From: Parachaetomium inaequale
Taxonomy: Eukaryota > Ascomycota > Sordariomycetes > Sordariales > Chaetomiaceae
Assembly: GCA_033296685.1 (NCBI GenBank)
Contig: MU854358.1
Span: 1-64,000, forward strand
Length of the DNA stretch: 64,000 nucleotides
Direction: 5' to 3'
This document shows positions 36,035-46,569 of this stretch, one piece after another (the first letter of the stretch is position 1; each line of letters opens with the position of its first letter). The notes below the pieces were generated by a model. The model had not been told where the DNA came from, made no database searches, and saw only the letters and a list, made by a program, of their open reading frames with translations. Both the position numbers and the translations under genes were made by a program.

Positions 36035-36340
36035 GGTAGATATGGAGAGAGAGCCTAGAGGAAAGAGGGGGATGGAGGAGGAAGTAAGGGGTACAATACC
36101 GGACATCTATCTATCAGCGTAGGCCATAGGGAGTTGCGAATGATGAAAAAAGCAGACGTGCAACTTGGGAATGAGAGCAAGAAATATGAACGGTGATTTG
36201 AGATTTCCTGCAATTGTGAAGATAATTAAGGAAGCAAGTTCCAAAGTAACACAATGTGGGAATAGGGGCGGCGTTGACACTTCTCCACCGCAGTCCTCTC
36301 ACAGCCTGGGATTCGTACCCCAACCAACATCCAATCAAAA

Positions 36341-36441
36341 GGCAACTTGGCCGAGCGGTCTAAGGCGCCACGTTAAGGAGTTCAACCCTTAATCAGAATC
36401 CGTGGTCCGAAAGGGCGTGAGTTCGAATCTCACAGTTGTCA
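36341..36441 (+). tRNA. tRNA-Leu (AAG) with a 21-nt intron
   Basis: The acceptor arms GGCAACT (36341-36347) and AGTTGTC (36434-36440) pair. The D arm (TTGGCCGAGCGGTCTAAGGC) is leucine-type. The anticodon stem is CCACG/CGTGG, with anticodon AAG at 36375-36377. An intron at 36379-36399 contains CCTTAA, complementary to the anticodon-loop TTAAGG as in canonical pre-tRNAs. A long variable arm and the T arm GTGAG-TTCGAAT-CTCAC follow. A TTTT stretch lies at 36447. Confidence 0.93.
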
Positions 36442-37342
36442 TACACTTTTGCTCCTGCCTCTTTCTTCCATTAGGTATTTTTTAAATCTCCTGTCTTCCT
36501 TTCCTTTTTATTTTGCTTTCGGACGAGGGTGGACTAGCCGGGGAAAGAAGTTAGTAACTAGTTGAGAAACTATAGTGTCTCTCATACGCCTAGTGGAAGA
36601 ATCACTGTCTAAATCTTTTGTTTCTCTGACCTATATTTCGCCCTATATCTCAGGATAGAAGCACGTAGTTGTTCAGGAGTAACGTTACTTGCTGTATAGG
36701 ATGAGCAAAGAAGAGAGGAGCAGGAGGAAAGGAAAGTGAGAGCCCCGAACTCGTAGGGACAGAGACACCCATCCACAGCCACGGATATCAGAACAGCAGA
36801 CTTGCCTCACGCAGCCCGACTCACCTCAACTTACCTTCCCCTATCACCAGCCTGCAACGCACGCATGTCTATATAGCAAACACATTACATGGCATCAAAC
36901 ACATCATCATAATATCTGTCCATTCAATTATTACCCAAGTAAACTTGACCCCCGAAACGGACAACCATCCTTACAAAAGCCCCATTTTCATCCCAATAGA
37001 CAGACGGACAGACGGACAGACAGGACAACAGGGCAAGAGACTGATAGGACAATAGACCGATAGACAGACCGACCGATCGGACAACAACGGACTGTGACAA
37101 AATAGACAGACCGATAACGTTAGGCCGATATACAAACAGGCCGACCGACAAAACCACACATACAAAACCTCGACATGTCTCATGGCCGTCACAACAACCA
37201 CAAAACGAAAAACAACGACCACAATCCACTTCTGACTTTTCAACACACCCCCCGCGCAAGCTCCAAAGTCAACGAAAAAACACCCTCCAGCAGAACAATG
37301 CAAGCATTATATTAGTCGTCCAAACTCAAAAAACCAAGCTAG

Positions 37343-37384
37343 GAGGTAGGTAGGTAGGTAGGTAGGTAGGTAGGGAGGTAGGTA
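37343..37384. repeat. TAGG tetranucleotide microsatellite
   Basis: A run of GTAG/TAGG units with one interruption lies in the probable 3' flank of the class V chitin synthase. Confidence 0.85.
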
Positions 37385-37410
37385 GTCCTCGGATCCAAGC
37401 GAAAAACCAG

Positions 37411-37436
37411 ATCGCTGCTGCTGCTGCTGCTGCTGC
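37411..37436. repeat. GCT trinucleotide microsatellite
   Basis: About eight consecutive GCT units lie outside any coding exon. Confidence 0.85.
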
Positions 37437-37576
37437 CGCAGCCACCGGCCCGGGAACCAAACCGGAAACCGGGAACAAAAAAAAACCAGAAAATCCAAAC
37501 AAACAAGGAAATAGCCCAAACCCCCCCAAGCCAACAACTAATAATAATAATAATACCGAAAAACCCATGCAGTCTA

Positions 37577-40500
37577 CTACAGCTGTCCAGAAAGAATCGC
37601 TTCGGTTGCTGTCATCATCAAACGTCAGTCACCTATCAGCCTTGAAACCATTAGAGGGGGGCAGAACTCACCGCTATTGATATACGCCCTCCTCGAGTCG
37701 AGCGGCACGCCAAAGCGCCTCTCCAACTCGAGCTTGACGCCCTTCTTGGTCACCGTCATGAGGTCGGCCGTGCGCAGGATCTCCCTAATCTCCGCCAGCA
37801 GCGCGTCGTCGCTGGGCATGCCCGCGAGGTTCGCCATCTCCAGCTCCTGCTGCGACTGCGACGCGCCCAGGAACTGCGACCCGCCAAACTGGCTCTGCCG
37901 GTTGTTGTTGTGGCCGAGCATCTCGGACGCGGCCAGCGACATGCGGCTCGGCGCCGACGGCATGGCCGGGTACCCCGTGGTGGACCCGGGCCGGCTGGGC
38001 GTGTAACCGCCGTACTCGGACATGGGCATGTTGGGGCGGGTGGCGTACGAGTAGCCCGAGATCTCGGAGCGGGCGTCGTCGTGCAGGCCGGCGGCCTGGG
38101 TCTGGGCCTCCCACAGCTCGGCTTGGTACTCCTCCCACTTCTTGCGCGGGATGGAGGCCGGGTCGAACTTGCCCTCGTCCGAGATGACCACCTTCTTGCC
38201 CTTCTCGCCGGCCACGACACGCGTGTTGCCCCAGTTGAAGTCGTCCATGTGCCAGAACGAGTACAGCGGCAGGGCAAAGGTGAAGACGGGGATCGCCAGC
38301 ACGTACAGGATCATCCACCCGATCATCTCCCACTTGCGGCGCAGGATGAAGATGATGGCCTGCAGACCGTAGATGACGCCGAGGAGGATGAAGGCCGTGA
38401 TAGGCACGACAGTCGCCTTCTGCACGACCATAACGATGAGATAGACGATGTAGCCCAACAGCACGGGCTGAACGATGGTGGACATGAGATCGATGAGGAC
38501 GATGAAGCGCATGCTGAAGCAGCAGAACCCGCACAGCTGGTTCAAGGGGATGAGTTCCATCAGGTTGTGCACCGTCGAGTTGATCCAGCGGCGGCGCTGC
38601 GAGAGGAACACCTGCCACGAGTCCGGAGCGATGGTCCAAGCATGCGCGCGGAAGATGTACTTGGTCTTGTACTTGTTGTGGAACTTGAGCAGCAGCGTAG
38701 TGAGATAGCGATCTTCACCTAGGTGCAGCAGGTTCTTCATGTGCAGCGTGTCGACGCGGATGGTCGAGTACGCCTCGACAACCTCGCGGCTGACAAAGAG
38801 CGGCTTGCCCGTCTCGGCAGCGCGGATGCGGTACATGGAGAAACAGCCGGGCAAGCAGGTGACAGAACCGAAGAGCGACTCGAAGGCTTTGGACAGGTTG
38901 TGCGAGATGTAGTACTCGTACACCTGGATCATGGTAACAAAGGACGACTTGGCGTTGCTCAGGGCCGTCTCGCCGCATACAGCGATCAGGCGGGTATCGT
39001 CGAGGAAGGCCGACACCATGCGCGTGGCCGAATCGGGAGCAACGACCGTGTCGGCGTCGATCTGGAACAGGTATTCGTAAAAGGTCGGGTTGACGCCGAT
39101 GATGTTGCGGATCTGGTGGTACATCTCGAGCTCGAGCGGGCTCATGGCGAGGTTGTAATGCACCCGGTTGAGGAAGCGCATCAGGATCATCTGCGAGTCA
39201 CGCTTGCCACGGTTGCCGGGGCGAGACACCTCGGACGGCTTGCCGACCTTGACCACGACGAGGAAGGGCACAATGTGGCCTTGTACCTCGTACAGACCCG
39301 AGTACACCTTGCCCATGTTGTGCTGCTTCTGGCCTTCACCGAGCGACTCGAAGCTCAGGGGCTCTGGATCGACGGCCTCGGACACGCCTAGAATGTCGAG
39401 CACGATGCGCGGCGTGGGCCGGTCGTTGCCTTGGCCGATAATCATACCGTCGCAGATGATAACCAAAAGCTTGCGCTTGTCATCGTAGCGCATGCGCGCC
39501 GCAGAGTCGACGGCACGGCGGATGGAATCCTCGTCTTCCGTGTAGGCCGGGATTTGGCACATGACGAACTTGTCCAGATTCTCGGGTATGTTCTTGGTGC
39601 CGAACTGGAGGGCGGCCAAGAACTTGAAGCCGATGACGGAGGCCAGAAGGATAGACACAGCCAGGAGCAGGTACTCTGCGAACTTGCACCTAGCAGATGA
39701 ACGCGTGTCGAGGTCGGCGACGTAGAAGAGATTATCGAGGCACAGTTGCATCGCCTTCTTCTGGGCCTTGTCGATGCCGAGTGACTCCCAGAGCGCCGTA
39801 ATATCGTCACCAGATCTCTGCTGGAAGAGGTCGACCACGAGCGGATGCATGAAATTGACCGCGTCCGGGTCCGTCGGGGGTGGCTGCCCTGGCGGGTTCT
39901 GCTGCCGCCGGCCGTTCTGGGTGTATGTGGTCATGTCGTAGATGCGGTTGTTGAGGATGGCAATGACCTGCTGCTTGGACGTGCTGAGCGTCCGCACGTA
40001 CTCGGCCGAGTAGCCGATGTTGCCGACCTTGTAGTTGGCTCTCAGGTACTTCATCTTCTGCGAGAACCAATCGGGCCGGCTCTCGTTGGTGAAGTGGCGG
40101 AAGTCGTGATACTTGGAGTTCAAGTCTTGGCTGCTGATAACGGCCGCCGAACCAGTGATGTTGGTAGACTTGTAGTCGAGCAGAACGGCCGGATCGATGC
40201 TGCCATAGCGGCCCTGGCAGAGCGCCGACACCTGCACGGGGAAGAGCGAGGTGATGTCCATGCCACCGTACTGGGTCAGCAGCTTCTGCGACAAGTACCT
40301 GGGGTAGTGGCGGGGCGTGAAAGCGCCGATGTCGAAGATCTGGCCGCGGATCGAGGCGTAGGCGCTGTTGCCGTTCTTTCCGTCGTATTTTGACATTTCC
40401 TCCGGGCTGTAGACGTACTGGCGCGGGCAGATCAACAGCGGGAAGACGACCATGAAGAAGGCAGCGAACAAACAGCTGAACCAGATGATCATGTTGATGG

Positions 40501-43292
40501 CCAGCTTCTCGCGCCATGCCATCCGCACATCCTTGCGCGCCATGCGGCCCATCCACCGGATGAGGAAATCGGGGACGAAGAAGGTCAGCAGGTGCACGAT
40601 GAAGACCCAGCGCTTGCGGCTGGGGCTGTCCTTGTACTCCTCCATCTCTTCCAGCTCCTTCTCGTTGCCACGCTCGGCCATCTGCTCGCGCGTGTCCAGG
40701 TTCTTGAACATGTCGCCGCCTCCGAAGGCCGAGGCGCCCGCCTCGGAACGGGTGTCCACGTCGTTGCTGCCGAAGTAGCCGGCCTTCTTCTCGGCCGAAA
40801 AGCTGGCCGGGATGGGCCCGCCGGACATGAGCAGGCGCTCCTTGGACACGCCGAACGGATCCGCGGGGGTGCTCGTGCCGTCCCCGGCGTCTGACGGGAG
40901 CCCGTACCGGCCGGACTGCGAGAAGTTATCGCCCAGGTGTGCGATTTCCATCCAGCAGCGCTCGCTGAGGAAGACGCCCGTGGCGCCGATGGCGACCTCG
41001 TTGCCGGGCCAGCGCTTCTCCTCGACCACCATCTCCACCTTCTCGCGCTCGCTGCCCACGAGCATGGTCTCGGCATCCGCCAGCCCCAGGAATTCACCAA
41101 ACGGCAGGAACAAGCTGAAGTCGGCGGACCGCAGGCGCTGGCTGATCTCGGCGATGCCGAAAGTCTGCAGCTGTGCGCGCACGCACTTGCTGTCGAATTG
41201 GTTCGCGATGCGCCTGTCGTTGGGCTTGAGGCAGAAAACAAAGTAACAGTTTGTGCCCGGCGCGGTGACGGACCTCGTGACGTTGTCGAGGGCCGAGAGA
41301 AATTGGCCGGAGGCGCCCTGTTCCGAGGTGCGCGCACTGCCGGCCGCTTTAGCATCGCCGGCATCACTGCCTTGGTCCGACAGGTCTTTCTCCATAGCCC
41401 GCTGGCGGGCAGCAAGGGCGGCGGGCCGCCCGCGCCTCGACATGACGCTCGGGGCGCGCATTGGCCGGGAGCTGACCGAGGCCTGCATGACGGTTGTCCG
41501 CTCCAACGGGTGGACGACTGTTTTGAGCACCTCCTGACCGAAGAGACGGGCAACGAAGGAGCTCTTGCTCGAGTTGATCAGGTTCATGAGATCGCCTGAA
41601 ATGACCTCGCCATTCTCCTCGACCAGCCCCTTGATGGGGTATTCGACCTCGCCGGCGTAGTGCTTGACGGTGAAGGTGGCGGCTGTGTTCTCGGTGAAGA
41701 AGTTGCTTCCGGGCAGCTTGGCCGTGGCCGCACCAACGCCAATGGCGGGATTCTTGCCCTCGAAGCGCTTCCGCAGACTCTCGAGGAGCTGCATGTCGGT
41801 GCGGTGGCGGCGGGTCTGGTCATCCAGGATGCTGAGCAGGCCGTTCCCCGACTTCAGCAGCCCCTTGACGGCATCCGAGTTGTCAAAGTAGCTGGTCGCG
41901 GGCACCGACACTTCTTCGGTCTCGAGCATGTCTGCCCTGCGGTCGAAGAAGTTCTGCAGCGTCAGGTTGTACAGCGACTCTGTGGCGGCATTCGCCAGGA
42001 GCTGATCGAGGGTCGATCCGGTCGAGCTCTGCTGCTGGAAGCCGGGAAAGTCAACGACAGAGATGGTGTTGGTAATCGAGTCCTCCGTGGCACACAGCCT
42101 CTGGTTGATGCTCTCGATCACGTAGGCAACGAGCAGCGAGTACAGGGTCCGAGCGAGCTCGTTTGCGTTCCCGCGTGCGCCGGCCGGGTCGAGCAGGACT
42201 GTCACCCTCTCCTTGTGGATCATCTTGGTCTTGTAGCCCAATGTTGTCTGGAGCTCGGCGGCACCAACGCCGAGGAAAGCAGCAATGATGCCAAGCACAT
42301 CCTTGTTCTTCACCGTGGTGGTCGTCTGGGCGCCTTCGTGCGAAAAGCCACCGCTGTCATCGCCCGTTGCGGTGGTGCTGGAGGTTGTCTCAAACTCCAG
42401 CTGACCAATGTGCAAGATGCTGGCCAGAATCTGGCAGATCTCGGCAATCTCGCTGCGGGGGAACTCGAGCTTCCGCAGGGCCGTCTTGAAGAGCTGGAAC
42501 CCCTCGCTATCGTTGATTCCCACCTTGAGCTGGGTAGGATGGCCCAGGTACTTCCACCGCTTCTCGGGCCCGTCAAACCCGAGGTGGGTTTTCTCGGCAG
42601 CGCTTGTACCCGACAGCAGGTAGTACAGCACGTGGAAGTTGCGCTCACCCGTGGGTACATCCGTTATCCTGCTTCGCTCCAAGCGGTGATCCAGCAGCTT
42701 AGCGCCGAGGAGGACGGGGCTTGTGGACGACGTCGTGTCGTACTGCAGTTCGTAGAAGAGACCGGCCTTGGAAGCCGTTGGTGTCGTGGCGGTCTTGGTG
42801 GTGGTGAGCGAGTCGAAGACGTAGGCAGCAAGGGATACCTTGGCGGATAGGGGCGTGGAGGAACGGTTGAGGAGCGAAGTCAGGAGGTGGGACCGAACTG
42901 TCGTTTTCCCCGAGCCAGATTCACCACTGCCGACGAGTTAGTATTCGCCGTGTCACATCCTCCAGGGCTTGGGGGCTGCCATACAGAAACAGGACGGCCT
43001 GGTTTTCCGAGCGATGCCCCATCCGGAGCAAGGCCCTCTCGGCCAGGTCCTCGGCCGCGGACTGGGCGGACGAGTCCCGGGAGCCATCGCCCTTGGTCGA
43101 GCTCGAGTACGTGTTGGTGCAGATGAGGGCGTGGGACGAGAGGCGGGCAGTCGGGATGGAGACATGGAAGCGGCTGGCGAGGTGAGCCGTCAACTGCGTG
43201 TCGGACTGGGAATGGGCCGGCAGCGAGGGCAGCGAGGGCTGGGTATGGGCCCCTCCGCTGCTGGCGCCGAGGGGCGGGAGGTTGAGCGCCAT
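37577..43292 (-). CDS. chs-5: class V chitin synthase with myosin motor-like domain
   Basis: The 1,864-aa enzyme polymerises chitin from UDP-GlcNAc at hyphal tips and septa; the symbol follows Neurospora usage. Minus-strand exons are 43292-42985, 42926-37672 and a 32-nt last exon 37608-37577. The first intron (58 nt, GTATGG..GGCAG) splits the P-loop: joining gives LFLGESGSGKTTVRSHLL (residues about 101-118). The last intron (63 nt, GTGAGT..ACAG) joins RRAYINS to ATEAILSGQL. Order of domains: motor-like region with intact P-loop (1-about 780), membrane segments, cytochrome-b5-like region (about 950-1050), GT2 catalytic domain with LGEDRYLTTLLL (about 1505) and QRRRWINSTVHN (about 1543), membrane helices, and a DEK-C-like end (EIREILRTADLMTVTKK). 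It is divergent to the class VII gene. Confidence 0.95.
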
Positions 43293-45181
43293 GATGGACG
43301 GCGCGGCCGGGAGCTGGCCGTGATCAACGCCGGAGTGTGCAATGGCTGGCTTCCAGGCGAGTCGTTGGTGTTTAGTCTGTCTGGGGTCGAAAGTCGGGGA
43401 ATTCTCCCTGCACGGCAAGCCACCGCGTGGTCACTGGTGGCCGGATCCGTTGGCGTTGGCGTTGGCGACGGCGGCACGGGCCTTGACTGGCACAATCTCG
43501 ATCTCGGAGGCTAATAAAAAATTAAAATAAAGCTGGCCGAGGGGAGCAGGTGCCAGAAACGAATGTTGAATGGAGATGTGCAAAACGTCAAAAACGAGTG
43601 TCTGAACGGAGGGACACGGGCAGCGAGTGTGTGACAAAATGTCTTGCGGCGGAGACAGGGACGTGGGAGTCGCCTGGACGATGGATGATGCGCTCTCCTG
43701 GCCCAGCGAGTTTTCCAACCGCCTCTTCTGGGGTGCACGCGCTTTGCTGAGGTGTCCGGGGCTCGGCTGGGCTGGGCCAGGCTGCTGCCGGGGAAAGGGG
43801 CAGTGGACTGTTTTTTTTTTCGGGCAGGAATCCCTGCTACGGCAGGCGCCAACCCCCGAGTGCGCAGCTGCTTCATACGAACTGGCCCCTCGGACGGACC
43901 CCACCTGATTGGCAGCGGCGCGGTCCAAGCCGGGCAGGCATTGGATCGCAGTTCCAGGAAAGTGGCTCAAAATAAACAAGATCTGGAACGCAACCTTGCA
44001 TCGTCCATCCATCGTCCAGGCTCTCGCTTCGGGTTCGCCCATCCGCAGAACCGGTCGGTAGACTCGGGGACGTCGACAGAACCAGCTCGAAAGCCACCCT
44101 CGGTTCTTCCATGGCAACCTTCCAGAGCCCTTCGATCCCGCGACCGGGATCAGATCAGGGCGTCGCCGTACCAGCCGGGACGCCGACTCCACCGGAGTGG
44201 ATCGGATTTCAGGAGAGCAGGGGAACCCAGGGATGAGTGGCTTGCATCGTGAGATCCGGCTAGGCGACCGCCGCCTGGTCTTGGCTCCTCGATAATCGCA
44301 TGTTTGGCGATGATGGGATTGAATTTGAAGGTGGTGCTGTCTGCAATTCTCAATTCTCACCAGAGGGACGGAGTGAGGGCCGAATCCCGAAGCGCGTCGT
44401 CGTACCGTACCTGCACCTTCCAACGAAAAGCTTGCTGTGTCGCACACTGGCACCCAATCCATACGAGATCAGCTTCCTGTGCGATCTGCTGGTATCCAGT
44501 GCCAGTGGATTGGGCCGGCCGAGTGGCGACACAAAGGCGGTCTTACCATGTCGCAAAGCCTCTTCGGAAGTTTTCTGCGCGCCCAAACACGAGCGGGATC
44601 CTGCACGGTGGCTCAATTCTTTTTTTGCGGTAGAGAGTGGCAGACAATGTCGTTGTCTTGGTGGTTACCTCGCTGCGCCGGGCGGCTACCCCATCCTGCG
44701 TTTGAGGAGACGCTTCTCTGCGGCCCACGCCAGGCAGCGTCTGAATCAGGGGTCAAAGGATTGGAGAGGAATCGGCACTGCACCCCACGATTTACACAGT
44801 TCATCGCAAGTTGAAGTTGGATGATGAGCACTGACATCCGAGCTTTGGCGGACACTGCGTTCGATCTGCAATGCATCGGCGGGCAGCTTTGGCATGCTGG
44901 ACATTCCAATGTCGACGCTGGACTTGCATGAGGTAAGGTACCTAGGTAGGTACCAAAAATGTTATTTTGGCTTCCCAAGCGCACTGGACCAAACACAGCC
45001 CCATGCTACGAGCCCACGACACCGATAATTGAATATCCAACGGCTCGCACTTTGCCTCCCACCTTCATCAAGAGCTGCAGTTGTACAGTCCCACCCTTGT
45101 TTGTTCGTTAGCGCCTGACCTTGGGAGGTTCTAATCGTCAGAACGATACTTTTTTTTTTTTTTTTTTTATGGAGAGAGAGA

Positions 45182-45237
<56 letters not shown>

Positions 45238-46569
45238 CATCTTTTCACTTTTCCTATTCTATTACCAGGTTCTTTCCTTTTTCTTCATTTTTCTTCTTTT
45301 CTAACTTTTAGGTCGGGGATCAATGTCGAGAGTCCCGCGCTAACAAACAAACAAACAAGGGTTGAATTGTACGAACACCTGGGTGGACGCTGTGACCACA
45401 CGCTGTGTCATGCGAGCTCCCGGTGCTCGTGTGGAGGCGGCATCGTCTGGTCCGGAGCTCCATCTCATGTGCTGCCAGGGCCTCGTATTCGACCGTCCGG
45501 GAGCTGCCGAGACCCTTTTTTAGGCCTGCACTGCCGCGCTGCTTCAGATGCCATCCTCCAGTCATCAGACGCCACTTGCCTGCAACGACACAAAATCCTC
45601 GCGGCTCAACGGGCGGCAACAAGACAGAGTGCGCTGGCCTGCGCGAGGGATGATTAAAACTACCAAAATTTGTTGGTGACTTGGAATAAATCCGGATGGA
45701 ATGCGAACGCAGGGCAAATGCCTTGTTTTATGCACGTACGGTGGACTTCTGTAATTGCAGTAAATTGAATGAATGCCAAAAGCATGGGTCTCCGAGCTAC
45801 ACCATTCCAGGCCAATCCAACCGGGCTGCCCAGAATTTTCCGCGGCACATCATGCACATCCCGACCCACACCAGCGCACCAGGGTCTCTGTGGTAAGCGT
45901 GCTTGCCCGTGGCTGCGCACTTGGTCGATCTGGCCCACCGTATCGTACCTCGCCCCGGGGAAGACGACCGCCGCAATGGATCTTTTCTGGCGGCGCCCCT
46001 GGGGCACCCACTCGCCCAGTGCACTGCTGCCGCAATACGCTCGTTTCCTGGTTGTGCCTGTCCGACAGGACATTTTTCGATCTCGCCTTCTTTTTGGCCA
46101 TCGCTTCCCTCGCTGCCTCTCTCTGCCCACGCCGTCTCACTCGCTCTGGCGGTTTCCTTTTTCGGTCGTTGCCTTTTCTCTTTTTTCCCTCTCGTGCGAG
46201 GTCGAAACCTGGGAATCCCGCATCTTAGGGCCTATCTAATTAATTCCTGCCTGCTTGAGAAAGGGACACTGGGGGGCTCAGTCACCGTTGCCGCCGCGAC
46301 CAGCCCGCATCCCGCGCCAAAACCCAACTCACACCACACCACACTACCACCGACTTGTCCGACAACACTCGCTAGGTCCAGCATCACTATTGGCCAATCT
46401 ACACCCTTTTAGTTTCTGCAGCGCGTTGGGTCGAGCCTGAGCGCGATACCGGCGGGAAATTGGCTTGTTGATATCGCCATACCACCGTCTGGGGAACTCC
46501 GTTGCTTGAACGAACGCACCCGCTCTCGGCCGTGTCCCTCTGGGGCGCCGCAACGCACCGCTCGCCAGC
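43293..46569. promoter_or_regulatory. shared upstream region of the divergent class V and class VII chitin synthases
   Basis: The 3.28 kb between the two start codons holds no convincing gene. It contains a near-palindrome GGTACCTAGGTAGGTACC (44937-44954), repeat copy 2 (45079-45375) and pyrimidine-rich DNA before the chs-7 start. A bidirectional promoter is inferred from the layout. Confidence 0.5.
45079..45375 (+). repeat. foldback repeat copy 2 with long GA microsatellite
   Basis: The left end (45079-45114, with CCTTGTTTGTTCGTTAGCGC) is an imperfect inverted repeat of the right end (45337-45375, with GCGCTAACAAACAAACAAAC). Inside are GGTTCTAATCGTCAGAACGA, a T-run of about 19, a GA run (about 45172-45234) and a T/C-rich tract. 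The B-box-adjacent tract and the right end match the repeat at 8151-8455. Confidence 0.7.

Larger units (their letters stand above)
36035..37576. other. intergenic region holding tRNA-Leu and simple repeats
   Basis: Apart from the tRNA there are degenerate GACA/GACC tetranucleotide repeats (about 37000-37160), a TAGG run (37343-37384) and a GCT run (37411-37436). The last few hundred bases are probably chs-5 3' UTR. Confidence 0.6.
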
